A stretch of 10,078 nt of DNA from Niveispirillum sp. (GCA_016463045.1 JAEMSB010000038.1:5495-15572); one strand, 5' to 3'; numbered from the stretch's first letter, positions 1 to 7,351 are shown. A program made the numbers and translations. Notes: generated by a model not told the origin, from the letters alone.

Positions 1-489
1 GTGCCCAATCTCACGTTGGTGACGGGGACCGGCAAGGCACCCACCCTGCGCGGCGTCGATGGCACCGGGCCGGCGGAGAATGCCAACGCCTTCTTCGCGG
101 GAAGCCGGGCGCGCCTGAACTGGCGGATTGATGGCCGACCCGCCAGTTACAACGAGGTGGTGTTCGGCGATATCGGGCTGTGGGATATCGACCGTATCGA
201 GGTGTTGCGTGACCCGCAAAGCACCCTGGTCGGGCGCAATGCCATTGCCGGTACGGTGGTGGTGGCCACGATCGACCCGACCGTTGTGCGCGAGATCGCC
301 GCTGGCAGCGATGACCAGCGCCGGGCATCTGCCATGGTCAATCTGCCAATCATGGCCGACAGCGTCGCCCTGCGCCTTTCCGCGGATCGGTATCAACGTG
401 ATTCCGCCACCAGCTATGATGGCTATAAGGAGCATGTTCCTGATACTGTACAGAAATGTTCAGTGATCAAGTCCTGTAAGGAAGATTGA
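1..489 (+). pseudogene. Truncated TonB-dependent receptor (plug and start of barrel), 5' end outside window
   Basis: The reading frame enters from the left edge, so the GTG at base 1 is probably an internal codon. Residues 14-95 form the later half of a TonB-receptor plug: TLRGVDG, then IDRIEVLRDPQSTLVGRNAIAG, the usual 'RGPQ.TLyGrNA.aG' signature with RD in place of RG. Residues about 110-145 (SVALRLSADRYQRDS) look like the first barrel strands. It aligns with the complete receptor at 7415-9676, whose R90 matches R17 here, so roughly 70 codons should lie upstream. A normal receptor would need about 600 more residues. Instead, after EHVPD (near base 443) the sequence becomes an unrelated tail, TVQKCSVIKSCKED, encoded in AT-rich DNA. 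A functional receptor is not possible from this fragment. The cause (IS insertion, deletion or recombination) cannot be told from the window. Confidence 0.8.
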
Positions 490-492
490 TAC
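441..492. other. Probable rearrangement junction: AT-rich segment flanked by TGATAC direct repeats
   Basis: Bases 441-490 are 36% GC (18 of 50), against 64% for bases 361-410 of the receptor fragment. Receptor-like coding ends at this change. The hexamer TGATAC occurs at 441-446 and again at 487-492, and a perfect palindrome CTGTACAG lies at 446-453. This fits a scar from insertion or excision, but six-base repeats also occur by chance and no transposase or recognised IS end is visible. Confidence 0.35.
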
Positions 493-493
493 G

Positions 494-519
494 GAGGTCC
501 GAAATCACAGCGGAACCTC
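494..519. terminator. Weak imperfect hairpin between convergent genes
   Basis: GAGGTCCG (494-501) can pair with CGGAACCTC (511-519), leaving one bulged A and a 9-base loop. It sits in the 42-base gap between the convergent ends of the receptor fragment and the leftward operon, where a bidirectional terminator would be expected. No T tract follows on either strand, so intrinsic termination would be poor. Confidence 0.25.
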
Positions 520-531
520 GCCCTATCATCC

Positions 532-2751
532 CTACATGGATACCCTTAAATTGACCAGTATGCGCCGCGGTTGTCCCCAGAAGCCGGCATTGAAATAGCC
601 GACATTGCGGTAATACTTCCTGTCAAAGATATTGGTGGCGTTGACGCCAACGCTGACCTGCTCGCTGACCTGATATCGTGCCATCAGGTCAGCCAGGAAA
701 TAGGCCCCTTGGGTGACGCGGCCCTGGGCCGTGATCGGTGTCCCATTGGCGTTGAAGCGGCCCGTGGGGATGGCCTGATTCTGGTAAATCTCGCTCTGCC
801 AGGTAACGCCGCCGCCAAAGCTGTAATCGCCCAGTCTGTAGTTGCTGAACAGGCGCAGCATGTGGGCCGGGCTGACGGTGAAGGTTCGTGCCCCCGTCTG
901 ATCCTCGCTCCTTGCATAGGTATAGCCGCCGGTCAGGCGCCATTCTGGTGTGATCGACCCCGAGACCTCGGCCTCTGCTCCCCATGTTTCCACGCCCTTG
1001 ACAGCGCGATAGGCGTCGGCCCCGTCGGGCAGCATGCCGGGGGTGGCTGTCGGGTCCAGCTCCGCCACATTGTCCTGCTGCATATGAAAGCCGTTCAGCG
1101 AAGCGTAGAGCCGTTTGTCGAAGAACTCGCCCTTGAATCCAGCCTCGTAGTTGGCGCCGGTCAGGGGTGCCAGTTGCTGATCGTCGCGGTCACGCTGGCT
1201 CTGCGGCCGGAAAACCTGGGAATAGGAGGCGAAGACAGAGATTTCTTCCGTCAAATCGACCACGGCGCCCAGATAGGGGCTGAGCTTGGTGTCGGCATTG
1301 ACGGCACTGATCGATGTTCGCACACCGGCGGTGGAGAAATTCTCCGTTTCCGTCTCGAAATCCGAATAGCGGGTACCGACGATGACCTTGACCCCGTCCA
1401 TCGGGTTCAGCCGGATGGCGCCATAGACGCCGCTCTCCGTGGAATGTTCCAGGGTGCGGGGAATGCCCAGATTCTGCACTGTGGGCATGCCGATATCGCC
1501 CGTCCAGGTGTAAATGCTGGGGAAGGTCGTGCCATAGGGCCGGCTGATGATGCTGGCATGCATCGACGCAAAATCGCGATCATAATAGTTGGCACCGAAC
1601 ACCAGTTCATGGCTGCGCCCGAACAGCTCAACGGGCCCGGACGCATAGGCATCCAGCGAATCCTCCCGCGTCTCCCCCACGCCATAGGTGTCCGACCGAC
1701 CCAGACCCAGGCCGGTCTGCTTGTTGATGAAGCTGGTGGCACCGGAGTTGGAACCGACATAGAGCAGGCTTTCCGTGTCGGTCCAGCGCTTGTTATAGGC
1801 CAGGCGCGCCACCCATTCCCCGAGCGACTGTTCCAGCGAGCTGGACAGGTTGATGTTATCGCGCTGCCACCGGCTCCACTTGGATGCGGCGCTATAGGAG
1901 CGTTCGGTGCGGATGCGGGTGCCGTCGCTATAGAACAGTGGCGAGGCGCCCCAGGAGCCGCCCTGGCTGTCGGTGCGCAGATAATCTACACCCACGCGCA
2001 AACGGGTGGTTTCCGTGACGTCACCCTCGATCACGCCATACAGGCTAGGCGACTTGTCGCGCTGGAACCGGACATAGCTTTCCCGATCGGTATAGGCACC
2101 GACCAGCCGGGCGCGGACGCGGCCATTCTCCAGCAGCGGCCCGCCGATATCGGCCTCGGCGCGCTTATAGTTCCAGCTGCCATAGGTTAGGCTGGTGCTG
2201 GCATTGACGGTCTCCTGCGGCCGCTTGCGCACCATGTTGACGGTGGCAGAGGGGTCGCCGGTACCGGTCACCAGACCCGTGGCACCGCGCACGATCTCCA
2301 CCCGCTCATAGATTGAAGTGTCGCTCATCACCGAGTTGGCGGCAGCCCCGGTCTGGAACACGGTTGGCACGCCGTCGAACTGGAAATTGGTGATGGGGAA
2401 GCCACGCGCCAGGAAGCGGGTGCGATTGCTGTCATAGGATTGCACTGTGATGCCCGGTGTCTGTTCCAGCACATCTGCGACGGTGATCAGATTGTAATCC
2501 TCGATGCGCTCGCGGGTCATCACCGTGACCGATTGCGGCGTTTCGCGCAGGGAGAGCGGCAGCTTGGTGGCCGTATTGGCGGCGCGCGCGTGATAGCCCT
2601 CCGTCCGATGCAGCACCAGGATCTCGTCCAGCAACTGCTCGTTCCCCTCCGTCGCCGTCTGGGCCAGCGTCGGGCCTGCCAGCAATGCCAGCGACAAGGT
2701 GAGGGCGGTACCGGCCCGCACGCACGGGCGGCCTGAATGAGGACGGGACAT
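532..2751 (-). CDS. TonB-dependent siderophore receptor, FhuE/FpvA-like
   Basis: Outer-membrane receptor expected to import a ferric siderophore with energy from TonB-ExbBD. From the ATG at 2751 it is 739 residues, normal for the family. Residues 1-30 are a signal peptide (arginines, hydrophobic run TALTLSLALLAG, TLA before Q31). DEILVLH at 42-48 is a likely TonB box. The plug follows: SLRETPQSVTVMTRERI, LEQTPGITVQSYD, FLARGFPITNFQFDGVPT, ERVEIVRGATGLVTGTGDPSATVNMVRKRP, all typical of FhuE/FpvA/FoxA receptors. The remainder is the 22-strand barrel, with GVNATNIFDRKYY near the end. There is no N-terminal STN signalling domain, so FecI/FecR-type surface signalling is unlikely. The protein ends LRVSM, not in the usual aromatic residue. 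It is the last gene of the leftward operon, 45 bases after the DUF3325 gene. A GTG 42 bases upstream is in frame, but the ATG has the ribosome site and gives a clean signal peptide. The siderophore cannot be named from sequence. Confidence 0.93.
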   Translation of the reverse strand: MSRPHSGRPCVRAGTALTLSLALLAGPTLAQTATEGNEQLLDEILVLHRTEGYHARAANTATKLPLSLRETPQSVTVMTRERIEDYNLITVADVLEQTPGITVQSYDSNRTRFLARGFPITNFQFDGVPTVFQTGAAANSVMSDTSIYERVEIVRGATGLVTGTGDPSATVNMVRKRPQETVNASTSLTYGSWNYKRAEADIGGPLLENGRVRARLVGAYTDRESYVRFQRDKSPSLYGVIEGDVTETTRLRVGVDYLRTDSQGGSWGASPLFYSDGTRIRTERSYSAASKWSRWQRDNINLSSSLEQSLGEWVARLAYNKRWTDTESLLYVGSNSGATSFINKQTGLGLGRSDTYGVGETREDSLDAYASGPVELFGRSHELVFGANYYDRDFASMHASIISRPYGTTFPSIYTWTGDIGMPTVQNLGIPRTLEHSTESGVYGAIRLNPMDGVKVIVGTRYSDFETETENFSTAGVRTSISAVNADTKLSPYLGAVVDLTEEISVFASYSQVFRPQSQRDRDDQQLAPLTGANYEAGFKGEFFDKRLYASLNGFHMQQDNVAELDPTATPGMLPDGADAYRAVKGVETWGAEAEVSGSITPEWRLTGGYTYARSEDQTGARTFTVSPAHMLRLFSNYRLGDYSFGGGVTWQSEIYQNQAIPTGRFNANGTPITAQGRVTQGAYFLADLMARYQVSEQVSVGVNATNIFDRKYYRNVGYFNAGFWGQPRRILVNLRVSM

Positions 2752-2755
2752 TGGA

Positions 2756-2762
2756 TTTCCTT
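2756..2762 (-). promoter_or_regulatory. Ribosome binding site fixing the 2751 start
   Basis: AAGGAAA on the minus strand, with its AGGA core 6 bases before the ATG at 2751. It supports this ATG over the in-frame GTG at 2793. Confidence 0.7.
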
Positions 2763-2796
2763 CGAATTTCGTAAAGAAACGGCGGTCAGGCACGGC

Positions 2797-3072
2797 TCAG
2801 CGCCGCCTTGGGTGCAAATAGGTGCGGGCCAGCACCAGGGGACCTGCGGAGACGCTCAACAATCCGCACCAGGCGATGCTGCCCAGCGCTGGTCCCCAGG
2901 ACGCGGCGGCCGCCGCCCAGGACAGCGCCAGCAGCGACCAGCCCAGCAGGCGCAGGGTGAAGGCCCACCGTCTGGAGGGGCGGCGGCCTACCAGCCAATG
3001 GTGATGGTCTTCCATGGCCAGCGCCAGACAGGCGAAGCCGGCCAGGGCCAGCAACCAGGATATCAGGCTCAT
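2797..3072 (-). CDS. DUF3325 family small inner-membrane protein
   Basis: A 91-residue protein with three predicted membrane spans: residues about 2-20 (LISWLLALAGFACLALAM), 38-59 (LRLLGWSLLALSWAAAAASWG) and 63-82 (GSIAWCGLLSVSAGPLVLA). The pattern, 'ALAM' followed by a His-rich loop (EDHHHWLVGRRPS), then LRLLGW.LLALS, and a basic tail ending in HPRRR, fits the DUF3325 family. That family is habitually encoded beside PepSY-TM proteins and siderophore receptors. The biochemical role is unknown; it is presumed to be an accessory of the PepSY protein. Its ATG overlaps the TGA of the upstream PepSY gene as ATGA (3069-3072). No good separate ribosome site is seen, so translation is probably coupled. 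Family assignment is from remembered pattern, not a profile search. Confidence 0.85.
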   Translation of the reverse strand: MSLISWLLALAGFACLALAMEDHHHWLVGRRPSRRWAFTLRLLGWSLLALSWAAAAASWGPALGSIAWCGLLSVSAGPLVLARTYLHPRRR

Positions 3073-4673
3073 TCCCCGGCCACGGCCAGTGCCGCCTCCC
3101 TGGGGGCACGGCCCTTGGCGGGGGCCATGCGCGGCTTGTGACGATGGACCTTCACGGCGATGGCGGCCAGTGACAGGCCCAGGGCGATGAGGGTGATGTC
3201 GGTCCAGAAGCGGGTGGCGTCACCATGGGCCAGGTGCTGCCACATTCCCTGGCCAGATAGCTGGTCAAGGATCGGCAGGGCCACAAGCGCTGCCCCGGTC
3301 AGGCCGAACTGTTCCACCCAGCCGCGCTTCGGGGGGCGGAAAAAGGCATAGGCCAGGGCGAGGCCCCAGGTGATGAACATGGCGTTCACCTCCCCATGCC
3401 AGCGCCCCTCCATGCCCACGGGCAGCAGCCGGTTGGCCCACAGCATGGTGACCATGCCCAGCGGCAATCCCGCTACTGTGCCGACATTCAACCGTTCCAC
3501 CAGCCGGAAGCCGATATGCGGACGGGCCGGATCGGCCAGCTTCTCCCGCCGTTTGGCGGTCCACATCACCAGCCCGGTGCCGACCATCACCGTGCCCGCC
3601 AGTCCGGACAGGAAATACAACCAGCGCACGGTGATGGGGGAGAAGCGGCCGGCATGGATGCCGACCATGGCATCACGCGTGGCCGTGCCGGCACCGCCGG
3701 CCGGCGCCTGGCCCAGCAGCGCGCCGCTCACCCCGTCGAACACCAGCGGTTCACCATCATCCAGGATGGAATGGTGCAGGTCGCGGCCCAAGGTCACGCG
3801 GGCCGAGGCATCGCCGGGATTGCTGATCCGGATGCTGCCGGGACCGACGCCGCCCCAGGTTTCGCGCGCCAGCGCCAGCATCACGCCCATCGGCGCCATC
3901 GCTGCCGGCGTGGCGGCATACTGGGCGGGTGGCACATTGGGCTGGGTGGCGGCGAAAACGGCGTTACGATCGTCGAAATTGGCCAGCATGCCCCAGGGCA
4001 TGTAGAGGGTCATCAGTGTGACCAGACCGGTATAGGTAATCATCAGATGGAAGGGCAGGGCCAGCACGGCTGTGGCATTGTGCCCGTCCAGCCAGCTGCG
4101 CTGCCCCTTGCCGGGCCGGAAGGTGAAAAATTCCCGGAAGATTTTCTTGTGCGTGATGATGCCGGTGACGATGGCGATCAGCATGAACATCGAACAGAAG
4201 CCCACGAACCAGCGGGCCCAGATCACCGGCATGTAATGCAGGTCGAAATGCAGACGATACCAGAAATCGCCGCCGCGCGTCTCCCGCACCGCCACGGGCT
4301 GACCGTCACCATCCACCCACAGGCTGTTGGTGGCGTCGGGCCAACGGAAGGGACGGCGTGGTTCACCGGGGGGCAAGCGTTCGGTCCACACCCCCTGGAC
4401 GCCCACGCCACGCGAACCCGGCAGGGTGATCGACCAACTGGTGGCATCGGGCGCGCGGGCGGCCAATGCGGCCAGGGCACCCTCCACCATCCGCCGTTCA
4501 TCCTCAGGCGTGCGCATTTCCGATGTCACGGACAATTCAGGCCGCATCCAGCGGCTGATTTCCTCGCGCCAGTAACTGACGGTACCGGCGATGAAGATCA
4601 AGAACAGCACCCAGCCGACCAGCAGGCCGGTCCAGGTATGCAGGGCCGATTGCGTTTGGCGGAAACCCTTCAT
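3069..4673 (-). CDS. PepSY-associated TM protein, putative siderophore-iron reductase (PiuB/FpvG/FoxB type)
   Basis: Inner-membrane protein of 534 residues, within the family's usual length. The first span is at about 14-35 (WTGLLVGWVLFLIFIAGTVSYW), preceded by the conserved RQTQSALHTWTGL with H12. A periplasmic PepSY-like region follows (about 45-140), then RLHFDLHYMP with H142 and H146, a span at 154-173 ending GIITHKK (H175), GHNA (H198) and a span with FHLM (H209). A second periplasmic region (232-340, including DLHH 299-301 and IHAGRFS with H340) precedes spans at about 352-371, 398-416, 430-445, 456-471 and 491-508. The recurring membrane-edge histidines are those proposed to hold haem. 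Characterised relatives such as Pseudomonas FpvG act in reduction and release of siderophore iron, so that role is inferred here. The ATG at 4673 overlaps the upstream TGA as ATGA; an in-frame ATG at 4682 is the alternative. A TTG at 4742 would require a long overlap and a soluble N-terminal extension and is unlikely. Confidence 0.9.
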   Translation of the reverse strand: MKGFRQTQSALHTWTGLLVGWVLFLIFIAGTVSYWREEISRWMRPELSVTSEMRTPEDERRMVEGALAALAARAPDATSWSITLPGSRGVGVQGVWTERLPPGEPRRPFRWPDATNSLWVDGDGQPVAVRETRGGDFWYRLHFDLHYMPVIWARWFVGFCSMFMLIAIVTGIITHKKIFREFFTFRPGKGQRSWLDGHNATAVLALPFHLMITYTGLVTLMTLYMPWGMLANFDDRNAVFAATQPNVPPAQYAATPAAMAPMGVMLALARETWGGVGPGSIRISNPGDASARVTLGRDLHHSILDDGEPLVFDGVSGALLGQAPAGGAGTATRDAMVGIHAGRFSPITVRWLYFLSGLAGTVMVGTGLVMWTAKRREKLADPARPHIGFRLVERLNVGTVAGLPLGMVTMLWANRLLPVGMEGRWHGEVNAMFITWGLALAYAFFRPPKRGWVEQFGLTGAALVALPILDQLSGQGMWQHLAHGDATRFWTDITLIALGLSLAAIAVKVHRHKPRMAPAKGRAPREAALAVAGE

Positions 4674-4993
4674 GTCGGCCATCCCGCTTGCATGGAAAGC
4701 CAGGCCAGCCCGCCTGTCAGCAGCGCCAGCCCCCATATCCAACCTGTCACCACCAGTGCCCGGCCAGCGCCGAAGGTCCAGACCACGGCACCCGCGAAAA
4801 GGGCGAAGGACAGGGTCGTGGCCGCCATGGCGGTCTCCAGCGGTGAACCGGGTAACAGCCGGGCCAGCAGCGCCGTGGCCGCCGCTGTCAGGGCATAGCC
4901 GCCCAACGACGCCGTCAGGACGCGCAGCGGCACGTCCCAGACGGGACGTGCTCTGGTGCTATTGGTGCGGTTGACCTTGCTGCTTTGGGTCAT
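4670..4993 (-). CDS. DUF3649 family small inner-membrane protein
   Basis: A 107-residue protein with a polar N-terminus and three predicted spans: about 23-47 (LRVLTASLGGYALTAAATALLARLL), 54-76 (TAMAATTLSFALFAGAVVWTFG) and 79-101 (ALVVTGWIWGLALLTGGLAWLSM). The R.L.ASLGGYAL opening followed by the second-span 'AATTLSFALFAGAVVWTF' matches the DUF3649 pattern, a family found directly before PepSY-TM genes in siderophore-uptake clusters. Its function is not known; a role in assembling or supporting the PepSY reductase is a guess from context. The ATG at 4993 has AGGTGA just upstream and lies 26 bases after the stop of the receptor gene. The frame stays open to 5146, but that would overlap the receptor gene by over 120 bases and add a non-membrane, low-quality N-terminus. 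Confidence 0.85.
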   Translation of the reverse strand: MTQSSKVNRTNSTRARPVWDVPLRVLTASLGGYALTAAATALLARLLPGSPLETAMAATTLSFALFAGAVVWTFGAGRALVVTGWIWGLALLTGGLAWLSMQAGWPT

Positions 4994-4997
4994 CGGG

Positions 4998-5003
4998 TCA
5001 CCT
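4998..5003 (-). promoter_or_regulatory. Ribosome binding site fixing the 4993 start
   Basis: AGGTGA on the minus strand, 4 bases before the ATG at 4993 and inside the 26-base gap after the upstream receptor's stop. It decides the start of the DUF3649 gene. Confidence 0.65.
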
Positions 5004-5019
5004 GTCTGCTGTCCAGCGG

Positions 5020-7194
5020 TCAGAAGCGATAACCGACGCTGCCCACCACCGATCGGCGGGCACCCAGGAAACAATCGCCACGAGCAAGGCAGGTGGAAAT
5101 GTATTTCTCGTCTGTCAGATTGTTGACATTGAGGCTGAGCCGCCAAGCATCCTGATTATAGGACAGCATCAGGTCGGCCAAGGTGTTGGCTGGCGTATTG
5201 ATGATGATGGTTCTTGCACTGTTTTGATCGGTCTGGCTGCCTACATAGCGCACACCGCCGCCCAGTTTCACCTCAGCACCGTTCTCCAGCGGGAAGGCAC
5301 GGGTTATGAAGGCTGACGCCATATGGCGCGGGGTGGAACTGGCCGGCTTACCGATCTCCGTCGCCACATTGCTCTTGGAGGTTTTGGCGTCGGTGTAGGT
5401 ATAGCTGGCGCTGATCGTGTAAAGCTCCAGGAAGGCTGCCTGCGCCTCGAATTCAAAGCCCTGAGCCTTGATTTCACCCGACTGTACACGGTCCAGCGGG
5501 TTGGTGGGGCTGGTGGTGACGCGGTTCGTGTCGCGAAGGTCGAAGATGGCGCTGGTGAGCAGGATATCCTGCATCGGCTGCCATTTGACCCCGGCCTCCC
5601 ATTGTTTGCCGATCTGCGGATCAAACGGCTCCCCGGCCAGATTGGTTCCGGCTACGGGCAGGAAGCTTTCTGAATAGCTGACATAAGGGGCGAAGCCGCC
5701 TTCGACTTCGTATAGCAGGCCGGCTCGGTAGGAGGTGGCGCTGTCCTTCTTCTTGGTCTTCACGCCTGCGGGCGTCAGGGTCGACGAGCGTGCATCATCA
5801 TGGCGCAGGCCCAGCAGAAGGTTCCAGCCCTGCCATTTGATCTGATCTTGAAGGTAGAAGCCGATCTGTTTTTGTTCGGAGGTATTGCCCTTGGCGCGGG
5901 CAGGGGCAGTGAAGCCAGTCGTATAGACGGGGTTGAAAAGGTCGATGGGCGTGGTCAGGCGCGTGGTGATCTGATCCAGCTCTTGCCGGTATTCCTGCCA
6001 ATCCATACCGGCCAGCAGGGTATGGCTGATGCTGCCCGTGGCGAAATTCCCCTGAAGCTGGGTGTCGGACGACAGGATGCGGACATCGGGATAGGACCCT
6101 GTCAGATAGCGCCCGACATTACGCTGCGCGCCCGTATAGCCGATCTGACCCGCCGACAGGAATGGGTTCAGCGGATTACTGAAAGAGTTGGAATAGATGG
6201 TCTGATAAGTGACCTCACTCCATGCGGCGCGGAAATTCTGCCTTGCCTGCAGCCAGTCGGTGACCTGCTGCGCCAGGAAGGCGGAGACATTGGTCTGCTC
6301 GGTCTTCAACTGGTCATAGTCGGGTTCCCCGATGAAGGTGGAAAAGCCGATCTGGCCATTGGGATTGTCATACAGCGTCCCGGACCAGGGAAAGAACTGG
6401 GTGGTCAGGCCGGTATCATCCTTCTGGTGGTAAAGCTGGATCGTGGCCTCGGTTTTCTCGGTCGGACGCCAGGTCAGTTGCGGGGCAATGAACCAACGGT
6501 CGTCATCAACGTGATCAACCTGGGTATCGCCCTTGCGCGCCAGCCCGGTTACACGGAAGGCGAGGGTCTCTTTCTCGTCCAGCGGGCCGGTCAGGTCGAA
6601 CTGTGCCTGTTTGCGGTTATAGCTGCCATAGGACAGGATAACCTCGTTCGAGGCGGTGAAATCCGGGCGCTTGCTGGTCAGGTTGACCACACCGCCGACG
6701 CTACCCTGACCGTAGAGGACCGAGGCTGGTCCCTTCACGACCTCCACCCGTTGCAGCATGTAGGTGTCGGCGCGGGCGACATTATAGCTGTCATAAGATG
6801 TGCGCATCCCGTCCAGATATTGCAGCGGGCGGGTGCCGCGGACCAGATAGCTGTCGACGCGGCTGTCATTGCCATAGGCGTCGGACCGCACCCCGGCACT
6901 GTAGAGCAGCACATCCTGGATCGACAGGGCACCCCGTTCCCGCATCTGTTCGGCCGTGATGACAGCGATGGATTGCGGGGTGATGGCGATAGGCGTGTCG
7001 GTCTTGGTGCCGCCGCTGGCCCGCCGCGCGCGTTCCCCCACCACCACGATCTGATCCCGGTCGATGGCCTCCGCCACCTGCTGCGCATCGCCCGACACGG
7101 TATCGGCCAGGGCAGGGGCCGAGACGCTGCCCAGCAGCGAGGACAGAAGCAGCAAACGCGGTGCCACTACGGAAGAGGGCCGGACAACAGACAT
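5020..7194 (-). CDS. TonB-dependent siderophore receptor, FhuA/FhuE-like
   Basis: First gene of the leftward operon; a 724-residue outer-membrane receptor for a ferric siderophore. Residues 1-30 are a signal peptide (RLLLLSSLLGSVSAPALA before D31). DQIVVVG at 47-53 is the likely TonB box. The plug carries TPIAITPQSIAVITAEQM, QDVLLYSAGVRSDAYG, DSYLVRGTRPLQYLDGM and LQRVEVVKGPASVLYGQGSVGGVVNLTSKRP, a standard FhuA-type series. The barrel ends with NVNNLTDEKYISTC and the classic terminal VGSVGYRF, which has the C-terminal phenylalanine needed for recognition by the BAM complex. CLARGDCFLGARR near the end has the two cysteines and 'R' turn common in FhuA/FoxA relatives, possibly a disulfide-closed last loop. 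No STN domain is present. The ATG at 7194 has GGAG 7 bases upstream and starts a clean signal peptide; the frame is open to 7518, but that would run through the divergent promoter region into the opposite gene. Ligand unknown. Confidence 0.95.
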   Translation of the reverse strand: MSVVRPSSVVAPRLLLLSSLLGSVSAPALADTVSGDAQQVAEAIDRDQIVVVGERARRASGGTKTDTPIAITPQSIAVITAEQMRERGALSIQDVLLYSAGVRSDAYGNDSRVDSYLVRGTRPLQYLDGMRTSYDSYNVARADTYMLQRVEVVKGPASVLYGQGSVGGVVNLTSKRPDFTASNEVILSYGSYNRKQAQFDLTGPLDEKETLAFRVTGLARKGDTQVDHVDDDRWFIAPQLTWRPTEKTEATIQLYHQKDDTGLTTQFFPWSGTLYDNPNGQIGFSTFIGEPDYDQLKTEQTNVSAFLAQQVTDWLQARQNFRAAWSEVTYQTIYSNSFSNPLNPFLSAGQIGYTGAQRNVGRYLTGSYPDVRILSSDTQLQGNFATGSISHTLLAGMDWQEYRQELDQITTRLTTPIDLFNPVYTTGFTAPARAKGNTSEQKQIGFYLQDQIKWQGWNLLLGLRHDDARSSTLTPAGVKTKKKDSATSYRAGLLYEVEGGFAPYVSYSESFLPVAGTNLAGEPFDPQIGKQWEAGVKWQPMQDILLTSAIFDLRDTNRVTTSPTNPLDRVQSGEIKAQGFEFEAQAAFLELYTISASYTYTDAKTSKSNVATEIGKPASSTPRHMASAFITRAFPLENGAEVKLGGGVRYVGSQTDQNSARTIIINTPANTLADLMLSYNQDAWRLSLNVNNLTDEKYISTCLARGDCFLGARRSVVGSVGYRF

Positions 7195-7201
7195 GATAGG
7201 G

Positions 7202-7205
7202 CTCC
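7202..7205 (-). promoter_or_regulatory. Ribosome binding site fixing the 7194 start
   Basis: GGAG on the minus strand, 7 bases before the ATG at 7194. It rules against the long in-frame upstream extension to 7518. Confidence 0.65.
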
Positions 7206-7212
7206 AAACCGA

Positions 7213-7229
7213 ATTAAGAACTATTCGCA
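7213..7229 (-). promoter_or_regulatory. Putative iron-responsive operator, copy A (faces the leftward operon)
   Basis: On the minus strand this reads TGCGAATAGTTCTTAAT and ends 18 bases before the ATG at 7194. It matches copy B at 13 of 17 positions. AT-rich half-sites of this kind (GCGAAT...) resemble Fur-family boxes, and placement next to an iron-receptor start fits repression by iron. The regulator is inferred, not shown. Confidence 0.5.
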
Positions 7230-7255
7230 CAGTGTTTACTGGTGCAGGCAAAAAA

Positions 7256-7272
7256 TGCGAATGACTCTTAAC
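7256..7272 (+). promoter_or_regulatory. Putative iron-responsive operator, copy B
   Basis: TGCGAATGACTCTTAAC, 26 bases from copy A in the opposite orientation. Extended by two bases to 7274, the segment GCGAATGACTCTTAACCGC is partly palindromic (GCG...CGC ends), as a dimeric Fur-type site would be. It lies between the two divergent genes and could serve either promoter. Confidence 0.5.
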
Positions 7273-7273
7273 C

Positions 7274-7300
7274 GCATATGTATGCTGCATGCGTTGCATG
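7274..7300. repeat. Two adjacent short palindromes in the divergent promoter region
   Basis: GCATA-TG-TATGC (7274-7285) is followed two bases later by CATGC-GTT-GCATG (7288-7300). Both are perfect inverted repeats with 2- and 3-base centres, and both use GCAT/ATGC words. They start two bases after operator copy B ends. They could be a second regulator's site or a promoter element; a stable transcript hairpin is unlikely with such small arms. Confidence 0.45.
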
Positions 7301-7351
7301 GGTGTTTGTGCCGCTTTCGCTACTGAATGCCCGTAAAACAGCATATGCGAA

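Noticed and set aside
441..492. A named insertion-sequence end at the receptor break
   Set aside because: No transposase, no recognisable terminal inverted repeat and no second end were found; only composition change and a hexamer repeat are visible.
571..2190. Long open frame (539 codons) on the plus strand, opposite the second leftward receptor
   Set aside because: It is antisense to a receptor with full signal peptide, plug and barrel motifs. Its translation shows no recognisable domain and is the usual by-product of GC-rich codon use.
532..2751. FecA-style signalling receptor with sigma/anti-sigma partners
   Set aside because: None of the three complete receptors has an STN domain between signal peptide and TonB box, and no FecI/FecR-like gene is in the window.
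3396..4898. Long open frame (500 codons) opposite the PepSY gene
   Set aside because: The translation is Gly/His/Gln-rich without domain features, while the opposite strand encodes a clear PepSY-TM protein with overlapping operon neighbours.
5800..7326. Long open frame (508 codons) on the plus strand, opposite the first leftward receptor
   Set aside because: Antisense shadow: low-complexity Gly/Arg/Leu-rich translation, no ribosome site noted, and it runs through the divergent control region.
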